From Oscillibacter sp. (GTDB lineage: Bacteria > Bacillota > Clostridia > Oscillospirales > Oscillospiraceae), in contig JAFOCY010000171.1 of assembly GCA_017380995.1 (NCBI GenBank), positions 1 to 7,124 on the forward strand: 7,124 nt of DNA. The letters run 5' to 3'. Positions 4,686 through 7,124 of the stretch are shown one piece after another. The notes beneath the pieces were generated by a model, which made no database searches, was not told the DNA's origin, and saw only the letters and a list, made by a program, of their open reading frames with translations. The translations under genes and the position numbers were made by a program. How positions within the stretch are numbered: the stretch's first letter is position 1; every line of letters begins with the position of its first letter.

Positions 4686-5192
4686 GTGAAAACCCGGAAA
4701 TTGACGACTTTATCTTTATTATGCGCCATTGCGCTGACCATTTTCATGGTGGAAGCCCAGATCCCTGCCCTGGTACCCATTCCGGGCATCAAGCTGGGAC
4801 TTGCCAATATTGTGACGGTTTTTGTGGTATTTGCCATCGGTGCAAAGGAAGCGGTGCTGGTTCTGGCGGTGCGGATCTTCCTGGGTGCGGTGTTTGCCGG
4901 TAATTTCAGCACCATTTTCTATTCTGCCGGCGGCGGCGCCGTAGCGATTCTACTGACGATTTTGCTGAAAAAGGTGTTGACCAAGAAGCAATTGTGGGTG
5001 GCGGGTACCCTGGGTGCCATTGGCCACTCTGTGGGTCAGATGGCGGTAGCGGTGGCAATTACCGCAACGCCGGGTCTGGCGCTTTATCTGCCTGTGATGA
5101 TCGGTATCAGCATCATCACGGGTTCCTTCACCGGGCTGTGCGCCCAATTTCTTGTGAACCGGGGGTCCCTATGGAAAATTACTTCGCAATGA
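4686..5192 (+). CDS. Gx transporter family / HepS1-like membrane protein
   Basis: A 168-aa, very hydrophobic protein with about five membrane helices, of the family annotated either as Gx transporter or as heptaprenyl diphosphate synthase component I-like (Hpre_diP_synt_I). The family motif PIPGIKLGLANIV follows the first helix, and GAVFAGNFSTIFYSAGGG is also typical. The fold resembles S-components of ECF-type vitamin transporters, so a small-molecule uptake role is as likely as an isoprenoid one; neither is shown. The GTG at 4686 is chosen because GAAAGGTGG (4669-4677) sits 8 nt upstream. A longer frame to 4545 would translate the repeat. The 3' end overlaps mrnC by 22 bp. The NusG-like partner gene often found next to this family is not present here. 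Confidence 0.85.
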   Translation: MKTRKLTTLSLLCAIALTIFMVEAQIPALVPIPGIKLGLANIVTVFVVFAIGAKEAVLVLAVRIFLGAVFAGNFSTIFYSAGGGAVAILLTILLKKVLTKKQLWVAGTLGAIGHSVGQMAVAVAITATPGLALYLPVMIGISIITGSFTGLCAQFLVNRGSLWKITSQ

Positions 5193-5572
5193 ATTTAACA
5201 AAGCAGGAGATCGACGCCATCTCCAATCTGGGCCTGGCCCATATGGGAGACTGTGTCTTTGAGATCCTGTGCCGGGGCTACCTCTGTGCCCAGGGCGGAA
5301 AAAATGTGGGCAATCTCCACCGGGACACGATCAACATGGTGAAGGCTTCCTCCCAGGCAAAGTTTGTGGACAAGCTGCTGCCGATGCTGACCGAGGAAGA
5401 ACTGGCCTACTACCGCCGGGGCAAAAATGCCCATGTTCATGCGGTCCCTAAGTCTGCTACCCCTGCCGAGTACGCCAAGGCCACCGGCCTGGAAGCCCTG
5501 TTCGGCGCGCTGTATCTGGCAGGTAAGACGGAACGGCTGAATGAATTGTTCAAAGCTGTGATGGAAGAATAA
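5171..5572 (+). CDS. mrnC: Mini-ribonuclease III
   Basis: Mini-RNase III is a dimeric double-strand-specific endonuclease with an RNase III catalytic domain but no dsRNA-binding domain; it matures the ends of 23S rRNA in Bacillota. The 133-aa protein has NLGLAHMGDCVFEILCRGYL (19-38), the RNase III signature with catalytic D27 and E31. It also has the family block YYRRGKNAHVHAVPK (80-94) and TGLEALFGALYLAG (105-118) with E108. Length fits the family (about 130-150 aa). The ATG at 5171 overlaps the upstream membrane gene by 22 bp; a second in-frame ATG at 5189 is possible, but neither has a strong Shine-Dalgarno, which suggests translational coupling. A foldback element separates it from rqcH. 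Confidence 0.95.
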   Translation: MENYFAMNLTKQEIDAISNLGLAHMGDCVFEILCRGYLCAQGGKNVGNLHRDTINMVKASSQAKFVDKLLPMLTEEELAYYRRGKNAHVHAVPKSATPAEYAKATGLEALFGALYLAGKTERLNELFKAVMEE

Positions 5573-5581
5573 GGATCATCC

Positions 5582-5716
5582 GTAGGGCGGGGTCAGAAAA
5601 CCGCCGATGCACCAAAATACTGTAGGCAGATATTTTGATGCGGATGGGAAAATAACAGCAAAAAACCGGCAGCACAGTATTGTAAGCTGGTCGGCGGTTT
5701 TCTGACCCCGCCCTAC
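5582..5716. mobile_element. MITE-like foldback element with 26-bp terminal inverted repeats
   Basis: Perfect 26-bp inverted ends, 5582-5607 and 5691-5716, begin GTAGGGCGGGG and enclose 83 bp that also fold. AATACTGT (5616-5623) matches ACAGTATT (5674-5681), and TATTTT/AAAATA forms a central hairpin near 5631-5653. The RNA would be one long hairpin. The ends resemble the GTAGGGG ends of the three paired palindromes in this window, so it may be a longer relative. No transposase is encoded. It fills the mrnC-rqcH gap and ends 11 bp before the rqcH Shine-Dalgarno (GGAG, 5728-5731). I see no clear target-site duplication. Confidence 0.8.
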
Positions 5717-5739
5717 ATTTATTATTTGGAGAAAATACA

Positions 5740-7124
5740 ATGGCCTTTGATGCGTTTTTTTTATCGGCGGTATTGGATGAGATTCGGGAAAGGTGTATGA
5801 ACGCCCGGGTGGAGAAGATCCATCAGCCCAGCCGGGATACTTTGATTTTACATCTGCGCTGCCGGGAGGGCCGGGAAAAGCTGCTGTTTGCTGCCAATCC
5901 CACCGCACCCCGGCTGCATTTGACCAGCGCAAATCCGGAGAATCCGGCGGAGCCCCCTATGTTCTGTATGCTGCTGCGCAAGCATCTGATGGGTGCGCGA
6001 ATTGCAGACATTACCCAGATCCCCATGGAGCGGTGCGCGGTGTTTACCTTTGACTGCACCGATGAAATGGGCTTCCCTGTCCAGAAACGGCTGGTGGCGG
6101 AACTGATGGGCAGAACCTGCAATCTGTATCTGCTGAACCCGGAGGGACGGATTCTGGACTGCCTGCGGCGTATCGGCCTGGACGAAAGCGCCAAGCGGGC
6201 GGCATTGCCGGGCCTTATGTACCAGGAACCGGAGAAGATTACCAAGTACAACCCCCTTGGCTCCCTCTTTGAGGGAGCTGGCACGGCGACAGCCGTGACT
6301 GAGGGAGTGTCCTTCCTTTGCGGTGACACTCCCCCCGCCCCTGCGGGGCACCCCCCTCAGAGAGGGGGGCAAGGCTTCGCTGATTTGTTGAAGCAGCCTG
6401 GAGCGGATGTCATTGCGGACCGGCTGATGGATACCTTTGGCGGTCTTTCTCCTCTGGTTTGCCGGGAGGCGGCGCTGTTCGCCGCAGGAAGCACTGATGC
6501 CCGGATCGATCTGCGGTGTGCGGACACTGTGGGGGAAAAGCTGGAGCTTTTCTTCCGGGAGCATCTGAAGCATCCCAAGCCCTACTACTATGCCCTCCCC
6601 GACGGTACCCCCAAGCAATTTGCTTTCTGCCCCATCCGGCAGTATGGGGAATATAAAGAGGCGGAGTCTTTTGGGGCTTTGCTGGATATGTACTATACCG
6701 TCCGGGACCGCAAAGACGCCATGCGGCAGAAGAGCCAGGCGGTGCGGAAAACCGTGCAGAACCTCTGCACCCGTCTGACCAGGAAAATCGCCATCCAGGA
6801 AAAGGAACTGGAAGCCACTTACGACCGGGAGCGGCTGCGGCAGCTGGGCGATATCGTTACTGCCAATATCCATAAGATCGTGAAGGGCCAGACCCTGGTG
6901 CAATGTGAGGACTTTTACGATGAAGAGATGAAGGTCATCGACATTCCCATCTCCCCCATCCTGTCCCCCCAGCAGAACGCGGCGAAATTCTACAAGGATT
7001 ATGCCCGCATGAAGAACGCGGAAAAGGAGCTGACCCGTCAGCTGGAGCTGGGCGAGCAGGAACTGCATTACCTCAAGAGCGTTCTGGAAGAGCTGAACCG
7101 GGCCCAGACCGATGCGGAACTGGA
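5740..7124 (+). CDS. rqcH: RqcH/FbpA-type NFACT protein (ribosome quality control), 5' part
   Basis: RqcH binds 50S subunits blocked by peptidyl-tRNA and recruits tRNA-Ala to add C-terminal alanine tails that mark the nascent chain for proteolysis; older annotation is fibronectin-binding protein FbpA. The frame is open for 461 codons to the window edge; the family is about 570 aa, so the C-terminal NFACT-R part is missing. NFACT-N is recognised by MAFDAFFLSAVLDEIRE, LRKHLMGARIADITQ, E97-R98 at the position of the functionally important D97-R98 of B. subtilis, and LVAELMGRTCNLYLL. SPLVCRE (237-243), LGDIVTANIHKIVKG (369-383) and LSPQQNAAKFYKDYARM (408-424) follow, with coiled coils at about 325-365 and from 420 on. 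GGAG at 5728-5731 is 8 nt before the ATG. Residues about 173-212 are encoded by an inserted repeat. Confidence 0.93.
   Translation, partial: MAFDAFFLSAVLDEIRERCMNARVEKIHQPSRDTLILHLRCREGREKLLFAANPTAPRLHLTSANPENPAEPPMFCMLLRKHLMGARIADITQIPMERCAVFTFDCTDEMGFPVQKRLVAELMGRTCNLYLLNPEGRILDCLRRIGLDESAKRAALPGLMYQEPEKITKYNPLGSLFEGAGTATAVTEGVSFLCGDTPPAPAGHPPQRGGQGFADLLKQPGADVIADRLMDTFGGLSPLVCREAALFAAGSTDARIDLRCADTVGEKLELFFREHLKHPKPYYYALPDGTPKQFAFCPIRQYGEYKEAESFGALLDMYYTVRDRKDAMRQKSQAVRKTVQNLCTRLTRKIAIQEKELEATYDRERLRQLGDIVTANIHKIVKGQTLVQCEDFYDEEMKVIDIPISPILSPQQNAAKFYKDYARMKNAEKELTRQLELGEQELHYLKSVLEELNRAQTDAEL
6255..6374. repeat. 120-bp hairpin-rich repeat inserted in frame within rqcH
   Basis: The ends are related inverted sequences, CCTTGGCTCCCTCT and AGAGGGGGGCAAGG. 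Five hairpins are packed inside: GCTCCCTC/GAGGGAGC (6260-6267 with 6271-6278), ACGGC/GCCGT (6283-6287 with 6292-6296), GGGAGTGTC/GACACTCCC (6303-6311 with 6325-6333), CCCCGC/GCGGGG (6333-6338 with 6343-6348) and CCCCCCTC/GAGGGGGG (6351-6358 with 6362-6369). I recognise the CTTGGCTCCCTC...GAGGGAGC start as a repeat common between genes in gut Clostridia. It is 120 bp, exactly 40 codons, with no stop in the gene frame, and encodes a Gly/Pro/Ala-rich stretch unlike the flanking protein. Confidence 0.8.

Noticed and set aside
5848..7068. A 406-codon open frame on the minus strand
   Set aside because: It lies opposite rqcH for its whole length. The rqcH frame shows family motifs throughout; the reverse frame shows no recognisable domain and crosses the inserted repeat. 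It is a shadow of GC-rich codon use.

Overview
The window looks like chromosomal DNA of a spore-forming Clostridia member of the Bacillota, probably from the Oscillospirales (Faecalibacterium/Flavonifractor-like gut lineages). This rests on a SpoIIP sporulation hydrolase, an ATP-type PEP carboxykinase, a DUF421 + DUF4363 pair, Mini-RNase III next to an RqcH/FbpA-type gene, and a dense load of GC-rich palindromic repeats that I associate with these genomes. The lineage is an inference from gene content and style; there is no rRNA here.

Layout, left to right. (1) 1-528 is the 3' end of pckA, closed by a strong terminator. (2) 529-969 is a 441-bp gap without a protein gene. It holds one palindromic repeat, a promoter-like -10 box, a candidate small RNA with a pyrimidine-rich middle and its own terminator (about 773-902), and a 13-bp hairpin that buries the Shine-Dalgarno sequence of the next gene. 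(3) 970-2024 is a two-gene membrane operon, DUF421 (YetF-like) and DUF4363, translationally coupled by ATGA. (4) 2106-3728 on the minus strand holds spoIIP and, upstream of it, tadA, which has a good SigA-type promoter. (5) 3945-4525 is a compact plus-strand cassette of three overlapping very small genes: a six-cysteine 51-aa protein, a 77-aa helical protein and an 80-aa sigma-70 region-4-like HTH protein. (6) 4686-5572 holds a Gx-transporter/HepS1-like membrane protein overlapping mrnC (Mini-RNase III). (7) 5740-7124 is the first 461 codons of the rqcH/FbpA-type NFACT gene, which runs off the window.

The most striking non-gene signal is the repeats. Eight short palindromes of one style (one flank TGTAGGGG/CCCCTACA, body GGGACGGG or GGGAGGGG types) lie at gene borders. 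Six of them form three pairs whose outer ends read (T/C)GTAGGGG...CCCCTACA. A ninth, larger element (5582-5716) has 26-bp perfect terminal inverted repeats beginning GTAGGGCGG. One element supplies the tadA stop codon. A different, hairpin-rich repeat of exactly 120 bp sits in frame inside rqcH and adds about 40 residues without breaking the frame.

Functionally the protein genes are mostly housekeeping: gluconeogenesis/anaplerosis (pckA), tRNA wobble editing (tadA), engulfment during sporulation (spoIIP), 23S rRNA maturation (mrnC) and rescue of stalled nascent chains (rqcH). The candidates for something less described are the small sigma-4 cassette, the candidate sRNA, the two Shine-Dalgarno-masking hairpins and the protein-coding repeat in rqcH.
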